From Schaalia canis (lineage in GTDB: Bacteria; Actinomycetota; Actinomycetes; Actinomycetales; Actinomycetaceae), in NCBI RefSeq assembly GCF_003858455.1, contig NZ_RQZF01000001.1, positions 372,001 through 436,000 on the forward strand: a DNA stretch of 64,000 bases, in the 5' to 3' direction. Of this stretch, positions 26,779 to 35,796 are shown in pieces; positions within the stretch are counted from its first letter, which is position 1; each line of letters starts with the position of its first letter. The notes below the pieces were generated by a model, which was not told where the DNA came from, searched no databases, and was given only the letters and a program-made list of their open reading frames with translations. A program made the translations under genes and the position numbers.

Positions 26779-26889
26779 ATGCCCAGAGCAAACAAAGTGA
26801 ACAGGGCGAACAGGGTGACCAGAGTGACCAGGGTGAACAGGGTGACCAGGGTGAGCAGTGTGATGAAGGAATACAGGGGGCCAAGATGA
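26779..26889 (+). CDS. possible repeat-built basic mini-ORF
   Basis: A 36-codon frame runs from ATG 26779 to a TGA that overlaps the ATG of the next gene (ATGA). Most of it is translated from the 9-base repeat as R-V-T or R-V-N units, giving a strongly basic peptide. AGGG lies 5 bases upstream of the ATG. The 4-base coupling with the next gene argues for translation, but the repeats could equally be non-coding filler. Too short for comparison by eye. Confidence 0.35.
   Translation: MPRANKVNRANRVTRVTRVNRVTRVSSVMKEYRGPR
26784..26864 (+). repeat. 9-base tandem repeat array
   Basis: Nine units of a 9-base motif, CAGGGTGAC with variation at a few positions, lie head to tail between the S4 gene and the next membrane protein. 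More degenerate copies precede them. Such arrays change length by slippage, here by multiples of three codons. Confidence 0.85.
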
Positions 26890-27632
26890 TTTCCTTTTCT
26901 TTATCCCCTACCCAGGACCTTCTTCTGACCTGGCTTGATCCGGCAAACTCACTGGCCAACGGAAAAATCGAACGGGTTACGCAACTGCTCGGCTGGAGGC
27001 CTGACGAGCGTATACCCGGCGCTTTCCACACGCCTTTAGCCTTCGGATGGCGGCCAGATGCGACTATTCGCCTCACACCCGAGGGGGTCTGTGAAGTCAC
27101 CTTCCCTCTGGCACCACAACTCGATTCTGGCAGCGCTCAGGTCTGGAGCATAGGCAGCTACGCTGAAATCGTGAGCGCCGATCTTACCGACCTCTTCGGT
27201 CCTGCCCGTCGTCGGCACAATGCGGATGGTCAGGCGGTCAGCACATGGATATCTTCTGATGGTCTTTACCGCATTACCGTCACCACCACAGATGACCACC
27301 TTGACGTGCGCCTACGCCGCCCCATTCGTGCCCAGAGCATTTTAGGGAAGTACCGCTCGCCTTCGCTGGCATCCACGAAGAAAGCAACTGTCGAGCGCCT
27401 GCAAAACATTGCTATTTTTATCGGGATCGTGGCCATCGTCGTCTTCGCGCCCCTCGTTGCTGTGCTGGGAACGATTGTGGTGGCGCTCTTTCCTTTTGTT
27501 GTCTACAGCGCAGGCTATTCTCTTACCTTCATTATTCCTTTAACGATTGCGCTTCTTGTCGGCTACGTCTACACCATGCGGTGGTACTTCGACAGGCTCC
27601 GCCCCGTGTGGTCGTTTATCCGCTCCCGCTAA
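26886..27632 (+). CDS. unknown membrane protein
   Basis: I do not recognise this 248-residue protein. Residues 1-165 are soluble and beta-rich, with two Trp-containing segments (TQLLGWRPDE, AFGWRPDATIRL). Two or three hydrophobic segments follow (about 170-200 and 205-230), with a basic C-terminus (RSR). The soluble part would face the cytoplasm if the positive-inside rule holds for the KYRSP and RSR ends. It follows the repeat array and is translationally coupled to the mini-ORF. Confidence 0.7.
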   Translation: MISFSLSPTQDLLLTWLDPANSLANGKIERVTQLLGWRPDERIPGAFHTPLAFGWRPDATIRLTPEGVCEVTFPLAPQLDSGSAQVWSIGSYAEIVSADLTDLFGPARRRHNADGQAVSTWISSDGLYRITVTTTDDHLDVRLRRPIRAQSILGKYRSPSLASTKKATVERLQNIAIFIGIVAIVVFAPLVAVLGTIVVALFPFVVYSAGYSLTFIIPLTIALLVGYVYTMRWYFDRLRPVWSFIRSR

Positions 27633-27660
27633 AAACCGCCGCCTGCGAAAAACCCTGAGA

Positions 27661-27719
27661 CATGCCAAACCCTTCGGGTGGGTGCCCCACATATGGAGAG
27701 CGCCCACCCGAAGGGCATG
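27661..27719. terminator. large hairpin between convergent genes
   Basis: A 16 bp stem (27670-27685 with 27700-27715, one G-T pair) is flanked by a further CATGCC/GGCATG pair (27661-27666 and 27714-27719). It lies between the unknown membrane gene and the sugar transporter operon. No T-run follows on either side. Confidence 0.6.
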
Positions 27720-27787
27720 GTGGGTGAAAGATGAGCCGGAGGCGTCGGCCTCGCCTCCGGCACGACCTGGGACCCAGAATATAGGCG

Positions 27788-28765
27788 CTACCCCTTCACG
27801 CCTCCTGCCTCAACGCCACGGAAGAATTGCTTCTGCGTGGAGATAAACAGCAGGATGATCGGGAGCAGGGCAATCATGGTTCCTGCCGCCACCACTCGCG
27901 GATTCGACCCAAAGGTAGAGTTCAGGTACTGCATGCCCACGGTCAGCGTGTACTTGGCCGGGTCAGAGAGCACCACCAGGGGCCATAGGAAGTCATCCCA
28001 GGCCTGAATGAAGGACATGAGAGCAACCACCGAGGCCATACCCTTGACATTGGGCCACAGAATGTGGCGGATACGTTGGAAGGTGGAAGCCCCGTCAATT
28101 GCTGCGGCGTCCATAATCGATGGGGGCACCGAGGCCGCAGCCGTGGTCATGAGCAGGACGTTAATGGCGGTCACGGCGGTGGGCAGGAATACGCCTGCCA
28201 AAGTGTTGGCCAAACCCAGCGACTTAATAGTCAGGTACTGCGAGGTCAGCGTGACTTCAGCGGGCAGGAGTAGGGTCGACAGAATCAGGCCCATAATGAG
28301 GGCTTTGCCTCGAAAACGCATACTTGCCAAGGCGTAGCCCGCTACCGTCGCGAAGATGACATTGGTGATGACCGTTGCCACCGACACCAGCAGGGAGTGC
28401 CACGCGTAGGAGACAACAGGGATCGTGCGCGTGACCTCGCCATAGTTGGCCAGGGTTGGTTCGAGTGGGATGAGGTTGGGCGGGAAGGTGTAGATGTCCT
28501 CCATTGGCCCTTTCAGCGAGGTCGAGAGCTGCCAGATAAAAGGGCCAACAGTGATGAACATAATGAGGATCATCAGGGTGTAGCGGGCGATCATGCCCGG
28601 CAGGGTGGGCTTGTCGAAGTTAGCTTCACCCTTGCGACGCCAGGGGCGTTCTTTTCTGGGCGCATCTTCCCCTCTGGGCGCGCCTTCCCCGGCGGCAGCG
28701 CTTCGCATTGCGGGAGCATTCGTGTTCTGGGAGTCGTGGGCAGAACGTGCGGTGTGAACACTCAT
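27788..28765 (-). CDS. carbohydrate ABC transporter permease (MalG-like)
   Basis: The 325-residue permease has six membrane helices after a hydrophilic N-terminus of about 55 residues, longer than usual and rich in charged residues. The conserved EAA-type loop appears as DAAAIDGASTFQRIRHILWPNVK. It is the second permease of a CUT1-family sugar importer and overlaps the first permease by 4 bases. No ATPase is encoded here; CUT1 importers often share an MsiK/UgpC-type ATPase encoded elsewhere. Context points to mannosides or manno-oligosaccharides. Confidence 0.92.
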   Translation of the reverse strand: MSVHTARSAHDSQNTNAPAMRSAAAGEGAPRGEDAPRKERPWRRKGEANFDKPTLPGMIARYTLMILIMFITVGPFIWQLSTSLKGPMEDIYTFPPNLIPLEPTLANYGEVTRTIPVVSYAWHSLLVSVATVITNVIFATVAGYALASMRFRGKALIMGLILSTLLLPAEVTLTSQYLTIKSLGLANTLAGVFLPTAVTAINVLLMTTAAASVPPSIMDAAAIDGASTFQRIRHILWPNVKGMASVVALMSFIQAWDDFLWPLVVLSDPAKYTLTVGMQYLNSTFGSNPRVVAAGTMIALLPIILLFISTQKQFFRGVEAGGVKG

Positions 28766-29763
28766 GACTGTGCTCCTCCTTCGCCAAGCGGAGTGCTGTG
28801 GGGAGCAACACTAGCGTGCGCGAGGGCGCCCCTTTCCTTTGCCTGACGCTCAACGCGACGGCGGATCGTCCGATGCGACCATGCCTCGCGAATCTCGGCG
28901 CCCTGGTTAATCCAGCCCACCACCAACAGAGGGCCAATGGTCAGTAGGAAGAGGACAACAGAGATGGCCGAGGCGTAGCCAAGATTGCCGTTGAGCCCCT
29001 TGCCGGTTTGCTGGATGAGCATGACCAAAGATTGAGCCTGACCGCCCGGGCCACCCGAGCCGTTCGTCAGCACGTAGATTTCGGAGAAGATTCGCATGGC
29101 GGCCACCGTAATGAGTGCCGAAATGAGCAGCATGGCGGGCTTCACGGCAGGAACCGTCACCGACCAGAAACGTCGCCATGAGCCTGCCCCGTCGAGGGCG
29201 GCTGCCTCGTGAAGTTCCTTGGAAACGTTGGTCAGGGCGGCGAGGTAGACCACCATGTAATAGCCCAAGCCCTTCCAGACGGTCAGGGAGATCGCGGAGA
29301 GCAGAATCAGCCACCGGTCAATGAGGAAGGTGATGGGCTGGTCAATGAGGCCAGTGAACATGAGGGATTCGTTGATGATGCCCTTGGAGTCAAACAGCCA
29401 TGCCCAGATAATGCCGACGACCACGACCGAGGCAATAACGGGGAAGTAGTAGGTGGTGCGAAAGACCGAGATCCCAGGGAGCTTCTTTTGGACCAAAAGG
29501 GCCAAGAGAAGCGGCAGGAAAGTCAGTAGAGGCACACAGACGATCACGTAAACGAAGCTGGTCACCATCGCATAGGTGAAACGCTCGTCGGCAAGAAGGT
29601 CAATGAAGTTCTGCATCCCAATAAAGTTCGGGGTGCGCAGCGGGCGGGCATCGGTGAACGCAAGGTAGACCGTATTGAGGAACGGCCAAATAGAGAACAC
29701 CACCACCCAGAGCACTGCGGGTGCCAGCAGCAGGTACGGCGTGTACCAGCGGTAAGACTTCAT
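28762..29763 (-). CDS. carbohydrate ABC transporter permease (MalF-like)
   Basis: The 333-residue permease has six helices with the EAA loop EAAALDGAGSWRRFWSVTVPAVKP near residue 195 (shown here in part as seen). It pairs with the MalG-like permease to form the channel of a CUT1 importer. The C-terminal 50 residues form a basic cytoplasmic tail. It starts 37 bases downstream of the binding-protein gene, in the same operon. Confidence 0.92.
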   Translation of the reverse strand: MKSYRWYTPYLLLAPAVLWVVVFSIWPFLNTVYLAFTDARPLRTPNFIGMQNFIDLLADERFTYAMVTSFVYVIVCVPLLTFLPLLLALLVQKKLPGISVFRTTYYFPVIASVVVVGIIWAWLFDSKGIINESLMFTGLIDQPITFLIDRWLILLSAISLTVWKGLGYYMVVYLAALTNVSKELHEAAALDGAGSWRRFWSVTVPAVKPAMLLISALITVAAMRIFSEIYVLTNGSGGPGGQAQSLVMLIQQTGKGLNGNLGYASAISVVLFLLTIGPLLVVGWINQGAEIREAWSHRTIRRRVERQAKERGALAHASVAPHSTPLGEGGAQS

Positions 29764-29800
29764 AGTCCCCTCCCTGTGGATCTCGGTCTTTCGCAGCCAG

Positions 29801-31099
29801 TCACTTCACGAGATTCTTATTGGCGTACTCGACAGCCTTGTCGAGGGCCTCTTGAATACCGATCTCACCCTTAACAGCCAGAGCCATCTGCTGCTTAAGG
29901 TAGGTGTCCATGTCGTAGGTGAATTGGATCGGGTACTCGGGGGTGGCATCGCCCAGAGCTGCAGCAGCGGCTTCGGTGGCTACCTTTTGCAGATCGGACT
30001 CGATGACGGAAGTGAAGGCGTCCGGGTTCTCGTTAGCGGCCTTGGTGCCGGGGAAGAAGCCCTGAGCAATCTTGACGAACTCGACCTGGTTGTCGGTATT
30101 GGTGACGTACTGGGCGAACTTGAGTGCCAGTTCAGGATACTTGGAGGTCTTTGACACGGAGATACCCTGAATGAACAACGGCGGATGGCCGATACGTGGA
30201 GTGACCACCGTGTCGGGCACCAGCGTGGGGGCTTCCTTCGCGAGGTCGGATGCGAAACCGGCAGCACCAGTGGTCCACGCCGTCTTGCCTTGGAAGTAGA
30301 GGGTCTTATTGCCCAGGTAGTCGGCGTTGAGGGCCTCGGCAGGCATGGCGCCGTCCTCGTAAGCCTTCTTGTAGCGTTCGACAACCTTCACAGCTTCGGG
30401 AGTGTTAAAGACAAACTGGCCGTCCTTGAAGATCTCCACGCCAGCAGCAGACAGGGTTCCTGTGCGAGGCACGTCAGAGATCATCTTGATATTGCCGTTG
30501 CTGGCCTTAGCGACCTCGGAAGCCATAGCGAAGAGGGCGTCAAGGTCGGTGGGGAGCTTGGTAGCGTCCACACCGGCTTCGCTGAGCATCTTGGTGTTGT
30601 ACCAGTTCAAGTCGGTGCCCAGGTACCACGGGTAGCCGTAGACGCCCTCGATATTGGGGTAGACGTAGGCATTAGTGGCACCCTCAACGTACTCACCAAC
30701 CTTGGCGCTATCGGCGGCCTTGAGGTCGACAAGCTGATCTACCTGGGCAAGCTTGTAGGCGAACTCCGGGGGGAGGTTGATGACATCGGGAAGTTCACCG
30801 GAGTTTGCCTGCTGGAGGATCTTGTCCTCGTAGCCGTCGCCAGGCTGGTCAATCCAGTTCACCTTCACGCCGGGGTTTTCCTTTTCGAAAGCGGCAATGA
30901 CGCCTTCAAAGTACGGGCTGAAACGGTCATTCTTCAGTGACCAGGTCTGGAAGGTGATTTCGCCACCTTCAACGGCGATGTCGCCGCTGGCTGGAGTGGC
31001 GCTTTCGCCCCCACCGGTGACAGTGCCGCCTGTGCAGGCAGCCAGGCTAAACGCGGCAGTTAGAGCAACTGCAGCGGTGAGTGTACGCATGGTGCGCAT
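29801..31099 (-). CDS. sugar-binding lipoprotein of CUT1 ABC importer
   Basis: This 432-residue extracellular solute-binding protein (family 1) begins with a lipoprotein signal: MRTMRTLTAAVALTAAF followed by SLAACTGG, so the lipidated cysteine is near residue 22. I chose ATG 31099, which has AAGGAGG in front of it; a second in-frame ATG at 31114 overlaps that site. The core has the family segment TFQTWSLKND and a middle region with WNWYNTK-like aromatic residues for sugar contact. It feeds the two permeases downstream. The glycosidase gene lies 50 bases upstream. Confidence 0.93.
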   Translation of the reverse strand: MRTMRTLTAAVALTAAFSLAACTGGTVTGGGESATPASGDIAVEGGEITFQTWSLKNDRFSPYFEGVIAAFEKENPGVKVNWIDQPGDGYEDKILQQANSGELPDVINLPPEFAYKLAQVDQLVDLKAADSAKVGEYVEGATNAYVYPNIEGVYGYPWYLGTDLNWYNTKMLSEAGVDATKLPTDLDALFAMASEVAKASNGNIKMISDVPRTGTLSAAGVEIFKDGQFVFNTPEAVKVVERYKKAYEDGAMPAEALNADYLGNKTLYFQGKTAWTTGAAGFASDLAKEAPTLVPDTVVTPRIGHPPLFIQGISVSKTSKYPELALKFAQYVTNTDNQVEFVKIAQGFFPGTKAANENPDAFTSVIESDLQKVATEAAAAALGDATPEYPIQFTYDMDTYLKQQMALAVKGEIGIQEALDKAVEYANKNLVK

Positions 31100-31149
31100 G
31101 GTCTCCTCCTTCATTGGATGATCCAGGTTCTTTACTTTTATGGAACTGC

Positions 31150-32415
31150 TTAGTCCCGGGTTGAAAGGAAGGGGGCGACTTCGCCCGCTTTCCCTGTTTC
31201 TTCGACGTAACCGTCGGTGCTGAGTTCAATGGCGCGCACATCCCCTGCTAGGGCGTACTCCACCCATTGATCGAAGAATGTATGGGTAGCATCCGTTGCT
31301 GAACGTTCCCATTGAGGCAGGTCAAAGACGAGGCTGTCGCGAGTGTGTCCTTGCCCGGTGTCCTCGGCCCCCTCTGGCGCCGTGTAATGAGTGTCTCGGT
31401 AGCGGCGGGCGGCCTCGGAGAAGGCCTCGCCAATGGGCTTAATTGCGCCACCCTCGTCAATAAGGCCCAGGGAATACTCAAGGTTGGGGAAGTCGGCCAG
31501 GGCGCGGGACACGTCGTGGGAGCACCACCATGTGATGGCCTCAAGGTTAGGGCTCACTCCCCCACCCTTGGCGCCCATGAGGATGTCAACGGTGTCGAGG
31601 AGGAAGGCAGGCCCGTCCTCTGCTGCGACATAGTTGTCGGGGCTGCCGATTTCTTGGAGCCACAGTCCGCGCGTTGGGTCAGGTGACCAAGCAGAGGCCA
31701 GCTCACACAGGTAGCGGGCGAAGTAGGTCAGTTGTGGGGTTCCCGCACCAAAACGGGGCCCGACGCGGCCAAACACCCAACTGTGGACGGTCGTGAGATC
31801 CCCGTAGGTGACGGCTGAGGAGGGGGTGAAAGGGTGGGTGTTGTCGAACCAGAGGTCGTCGTCATGGCAGTGGACGTGTGTGCCTTCTGGCCAGACCTCC
31901 CGTGCCGCGCTCAGCAGGGTAGCCAGCCATTGGCCAGCCTCTGCGGGGGTGATGAGGTCAGCGTCGGGGTGGCGCAGTGCAGCAAATTGGATGAATTCAT
32001 TGCCCACCGTCAGGCCGGTGGCGCCGGGCTGGTCTTTGATAGCGCTGGCTAGGGCTTTAACGAGGGCCACTTCACCGGCCACAACGTCGGGGTCGGTGAA
32101 GAGGTTTCGGCGGTGCCATGTGGACACCCACGAGGGCAGGAAATCAAAAGACGACAGGTGCCCTTGAAGGACGTCCACGCTGGAGTTGAGGCCCGCCTCA
32201 TGAGCGAGGCGTACCACCGTTGCCACGTCGTCAATAGCTTGGGTGCGGATGAGCGTGCGGTTGGGCTGGAGGATGGGCCACAGGGGGAAGATACGGACAT
32301 GATCGGCACCGAGGGCAGCAATGGTGTGCATGTCCTCGGCCACGCGGCCAGGGTCGAAGTCAAGCCAGGAGTGGAACCACCCACCGCGTGGAGTGTAGTT
32401 AACACCAAACTTCAT
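31150..32415 (-). CDS. clan GH-A glycoside hydrolase, probably mannosidase-type
   Basis: The 421-residue protein is a TIM-barrel glycosidase. It opens MKFGVNYTPRGGWFHSW. The acid/base Glu140 sits in GLTVGNEF at the end of a strand, and the nucleophile Glu255 is in LWLQEIGSPD, the clan GH-A layout. It has no signal peptide, so it works on imported oligosaccharides. The neighbours (GH38 mannosidase, sugar importer, AGE epimerase) point to beta-mannoside or mannosyl substrates; that is inference. ATG 32415 has AGGAAAG upstream and is preferred to 32454. The exact GH family (likely GH5) needs a profile search. Confidence 0.8.
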   Translation of the reverse strand: MKFGVNYTPRGGWFHSWLDFDPGRVAEDMHTIAALGADHVRIFPLWPILQPNRTLIRTQAIDDVATVVRLAHEAGLNSSVDVLQGHLSSFDFLPSWVSTWHRRNLFTDPDVVAGEVALVKALASAIKDQPGATGLTVGNEFIQFAALRHPDADLITPAEAGQWLATLLSAAREVWPEGTHVHCHDDDLWFDNTHPFTPSSAVTYGDLTTVHSWVFGRVGPRFGAGTPQLTYFARYLCELASAWSPDPTRGLWLQEIGSPDNYVAAEDGPAFLLDTVDILMGAKGGGVSPNLEAITWWCSHDVSRALADFPNLEYSLGLIDEGGAIKPIGEAFSEAARRYRDTHYTAPEGAEDTGQGHTRDSLVFDLPQWERSATDATHTFFDQWVEYALAGDVRAIELSTDGYVEETGKAGEVAPFLSTRD

Positions 32416-32462
32416 CGTTTCGTCTTTCCTGTGTGGTTGTACGTGTTCTGCCAAGTCCGCCG

Positions 32463-35400
32463 TCAGCGCGCATCGCGTGGGGCGGGCGTGATTCTGAAGG
32501 TGAGGATCTGGAAGGGGCTGGCTTCGAGCGTGTACCTGTTGCCATCACGTTGAAGGGCGAGGTCATCGCGTCGAGGCCGGTAGCGCAAATCCGTCAGGCG
32601 GGCGAGCCCTTCCGTGGTGAGGGTGACAGTGCGTGGGCCACCTTCAGCTTCGTAGGCGCGAACGAGGATGTCACCGCTGCCATCACCTGCCAGAGAAACG
32701 GACTCGACGACAGCGCCTTCACACGTAAAGGGAGCTGAAATATTCAGTGCGCGAGGAAGCGGGTGAGTAAGCACACGGCGGCCAAGGTTTATATCCTGGG
32801 CTGCTGCAATAGCCTCGCTCACGCTGGCACCGGGAAGAAGCCGGAAGTTCCACTCATGATGGCCCTGGTCTTGGTGGGGATCGGGGTATTGGGCGGATTT
32901 CACCAGCGTGGCGCGCACAGCCGCCCAGGTACCTCGGGCTTCGTGGGGCCTGCGAGTAATGTCCCAGCCATAAGTCGCATCATTGGCGATCGCTAGGCTC
33001 GCCCCAGCGTTGGCCAGGCGCAGCCAGCGATGGGCGCCAACCTCAAACTTGTAGGCGTCCCACGAAGTGTTTTCGTGGGTGGCGCGCACAGTGTGGCCCA
33101 TCTGGGTTTCATACTGGGCGTGATCAGTGTGAATATCGGCGGGTAGCGCCAGTTTGAGGAGTTTTTCCGTCTCATGCCAATCGACCTCAACATGAAGGTC
33201 CAAGGCTTTTTCGCCGGGACGTAGACGCCACTCGATGTGGAGTGAGGACTCCTGACGGGAGCCAAAACGCACCTGGGCTCGCACGCTGCCTTCACCATGA
33301 TCGAGGCGTAGACCGTCAAAGGTCATGCCGGTGATGGTGCTCTGAGAGCCACGGTAGAAGGGGTCAATATCCCAGGCGTCCCACATATTCGGGAAATCCT
33401 GGTGGAGGTGGAACTCCCCGGCACGTGCTCCTGCAGGAATGTAGTCGCGGCCACTCTCCAGGTCGATGAAGGACACGCAAGCGCCCTCCTCGTCGAAGCG
33501 GGCGCGAACCAGTCCGTTGTCCAAGGTGCGCGATTCCAGGTCAAGGGTGACGGCGGGAGCCTCGTCCATGCGGGCAGGAGCGATGGAGAAGGGAGGAACG
33601 CCGTGGAGCGGGAAGGAGGTGGCATTGGCGAGGACGGGCGCGCTGGCAGCATCGGTCGCAACGGTGTTGGTCGCAGCGGTGTCGATCGCAGCCGCGGCAC
33701 TGGGGCCTAGTACACCGGGTTCTGCCGTAGCGCTGGCGCACAGGCTCTTAAGGGCATCCTCAATAATGGCGGTCAGTTTCTCTCGCACTGCGGCGTAGAG
33801 CTCATCGACCTCTCGGTAGACCCAGGCGATGGAGGTGCCGGGCAGGATGTCGTGGAATTGGCAGAGTAACACCGTACGCCAGGCATCTTGGAGCTCTGCG
33901 TGCGGGTAGACGAAGTCGGTGTTGAGGGCGGCAATGGTCGCCCAGAGCTCAGCCTCGCGCAGCAGGGCCTCGCTGCGGCGATTGCCCTGCTTGGTTGTGA
34001 TCTGGCTGGTCAGGGTGCCGCGATGAAGCTCCAGGTAGAGCTCACCCACCCACACAGGCGGGTTAGGCTGGTCGGCCTCGGCCTTATCGAAGAAAGCAGT
34101 GGGCGATTCAATGACGACCTTCGGCGCGCCCTCCAGGTTAGAAAAACGCTCGATACGGCCCAACATCTCACGAGTAGGACCGCCCCCGCCATCCCCGTAG
34201 CCGAAGGGCAACATGGAGACGCTGGCGCGCCCCTTGTTCTTAAAGTTATCGACGGCGTGAGCCAGGTTCGCGCCCGTCACTTCAGCGCCGTAGGTGTCGA
34301 CGGGTGGGAAGTGAGTGAAGATGCGTGAGCCGTCAATGCCCTCCCACAACAGGGTGTGATGGGGAAACACATTGACCTGGTTCCACGAAATCTTCTGGGT
34401 CAGGAAGCGGTGAATACCTGCCTCGCGGGCAATCTGTGGCAGCGCCGCGGAGTAACCGAAAGAGTCCGGTAGCCAAATCTCTGTGCAGGAATAGTCGAGG
34501 TTGTCCTCAATCCATCCCATGCCTTCAACGAGCTGTCGGCACATGGCCTCGCTGCCAGGCAAAACGGCATCAGGCTCAACCCACATGCCACCCACGGGCA
34601 CAATCGACCCATCGGCCACGCAGGCGCGGATACGGTCAAAAAGCTCCGGGTCATCTTCTTGGATCCACGCCATGTGTTGCGCGGCAGGCAGGGCAAAGAT
34701 CAGTCCTGAGCCGCCCTCGATGAGGTTGACGACGTTGGATAGCGTGCGCACAACCTTGCGACGGGTTTCGCGCAACGGCCACAGCCAGGCGGTGTCAATG
34801 TGGGCGTGCCCCACAGCGCTAAGAGTGTGGGCGCCGGGCAGGGCAGGGCGAGAAAGGAAAGGCGCAAGATGGGCGCGGGCTCGATCCGCGCTACCAGGAA
34901 CATCATCGAGGTCCAGCGCGTCCAAAGCATCGTTGAGGGCAAAGAGAATACGCCACTGGGCATCCCCGAAGGTGTTGACCTCGGCAATCATTTCGCGTAG
35001 GACCGCAATATCGAGGGCGAGGGCTTCGACCTCGTGGTGGACGATGACAAGATCCGCCTGACGCAGGGTATAGAGGTCGTCCTGACTGGAGGTGAGTTTA
35101 TCGCCGTCGGCAGTGACCTGGAAGGGAGGGACAGCCAGAAGCAGCGGGTTGGCGGCGGCCTCGATCATGAACTGGACGCTGCCTGGCGTTGACTGAGTCC
35201 CTGTCGCAGGGAGAGGAATCCAGCGGTTTTTAGGATTAAGCGCTTTAATGGCGCGACCATCCATGTCACGCACCTGGGCTTCACATTGGAAGCCAACAGA
35301 GTGATCGTCCCAGCCCAGGTCAATGACGGCTTCGAGACGGTCCTGGCCATTGAGGGTGAGTTCGGGAATAGTGACCGTGGCGCGGAACCAGGTGGTCTGC

Positions 35401-35678
35401 CAGGGAGCTCCCCATGAGGTACCGACAGTGACGGGCACGAAAGGGGACTTGCTCGCAACCTCAAAGGGGACGGGTTCGGCAACGACTGGACGACCGTCAA
35501 TAGTGTCGAGGGGAATGCGCCAAGCCTCCAGGTTAATAGCACCGATGGTGGTGGTTTGGGCGGGCAGGATGCGCTCGATGAGGGTGCGTTGAATGCGCTG
35601 TTCGAGGATGCTCCTGTTGTCGTGCACCACAGCTCCTTCGTCATGTGCGTTCGATGAGTTGTCGTTGTTGCTTCCCAT
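32463..35678 (-). CDS. alpha-mannosidase, GH38
   Basis: This cytoplasmic retaining alpha-mannosidase has 1071 residues. The N-terminal ancillary domain occupies about 1-270. The catalytic domain opens with the zinc-binding VGHAHIDTAWLWPL, and the nucleophile aspartate is in WLPDSFGYSAALPQI. Further on are TQKISWNQVNVFPHH and CQFHDILPGTS with a further zinc-site His. The C-terminal beta domains run from about 680. There is no signal peptide. It is the first gene of the mannoside operon and is divergent from the lacI-type gene. ATG 35678 (MGSNNDN) is chosen; a GTG/ATG three codons earlier is possible. Confidence 0.94.
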   Translation of the reverse strand: MGSNNDNSSNAHDEGAVVHDNRSILEQRIQRTLIERILPAQTTTIGAINLEAWRIPLDTIDGRPVVAEPVPFEVASKSPFVPVTVGTSWGAPWQTTWFRATVTIPELTLNGQDRLEAVIDLGWDDHSVGFQCEAQVRDMDGRAIKALNPKNRWIPLPATGTQSTPGSVQFMIEAAANPLLLAVPPFQVTADGDKLTSSQDDLYTLRQADLVIVHHEVEALALDIAVLREMIAEVNTFGDAQWRILFALNDALDALDLDDVPGSADRARAHLAPFLSRPALPGAHTLSAVGHAHIDTAWLWPLRETRRKVVRTLSNVVNLIEGGSGLIFALPAAQHMAWIQEDDPELFDRIRACVADGSIVPVGGMWVEPDAVLPGSEAMCRQLVEGMGWIEDNLDYSCTEIWLPDSFGYSAALPQIAREAGIHRFLTQKISWNQVNVFPHHTLLWEGIDGSRIFTHFPPVDTYGAEVTGANLAHAVDNFKNKGRASVSMLPFGYGDGGGGPTREMLGRIERFSNLEGAPKVVIESPTAFFDKAEADQPNPPVWVGELYLELHRGTLTSQITTKQGNRRSEALLREAELWATIAALNTDFVYPHAELQDAWRTVLLCQFHDILPGTSIAWVYREVDELYAAVREKLTAIIEDALKSLCASATAEPGVLGPSAAAAIDTAATNTVATDAASAPVLANATSFPLHGVPPFSIAPARMDEAPAVTLDLESRTLDNGLVRARFDEEGACVSFIDLESGRDYIPAGARAGEFHLHQDFPNMWDAWDIDPFYRGSQSTITGMTFDGLRLDHGEGSVRAQVRFGSRQESSLHIEWRLRPGEKALDLHVEVDWHETEKLLKLALPADIHTDHAQYETQMGHTVRATHENTSWDAYKFEVGAHRWLRLANAGASLAIANDATYGWDITRRPHEARGTWAAVRATLVKSAQYPDPHQDQGHHEWNFRLLPGASVSEAIAAAQDINLGRRVLTHPLPRALNISAPFTCEGAVVESVSLAGDGSGDILVRAYEAEGGPRTVTLTTEGLARLTDLRYRPRRDDLALQRDGNRYTLEASPFQILTFRITPAPRDAR

Positions 35679-35728
35679 GAGCCGCACTGCCTTGTGCGCG
35701 CTGTTGAGATGTGATTTGGAGTGTAGTA

Positions 35729-35744
35729 ACTAATCCGGTTTAGT
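35729..35744. promoter_or_regulatory. candidate LacI-family operator between divergent promoters
   Basis: ACTAATCCGGTTTAGT is palindromic except for one pair. It lies midway between the GH38 gene and the lacI-type gene, overlapping a possible plus-strand promoter (TTGGAG at 35717, TAGTAA at 35741). Its core CTAAwCssGwTTAG recurs at 36844, and the central CG-type dyad is that of LacI operators. Confidence 0.7.
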
Positions 35745-35796
35745 AATATCGGGAACGATAAAGATCTCATCACAGTTTCCAGGAGGCACCGGCCCA

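Noticed and set aside
26784-26864. Possible CRISPR array
   Set aside because: Units are 9 bases, contiguous and without spacers; there are no cas genes.
30185-30940. 251-codon open frame on the plus strand
   Set aside because: It is antisense to the sugar-binding lipoprotein, with no ribosome site or domain.
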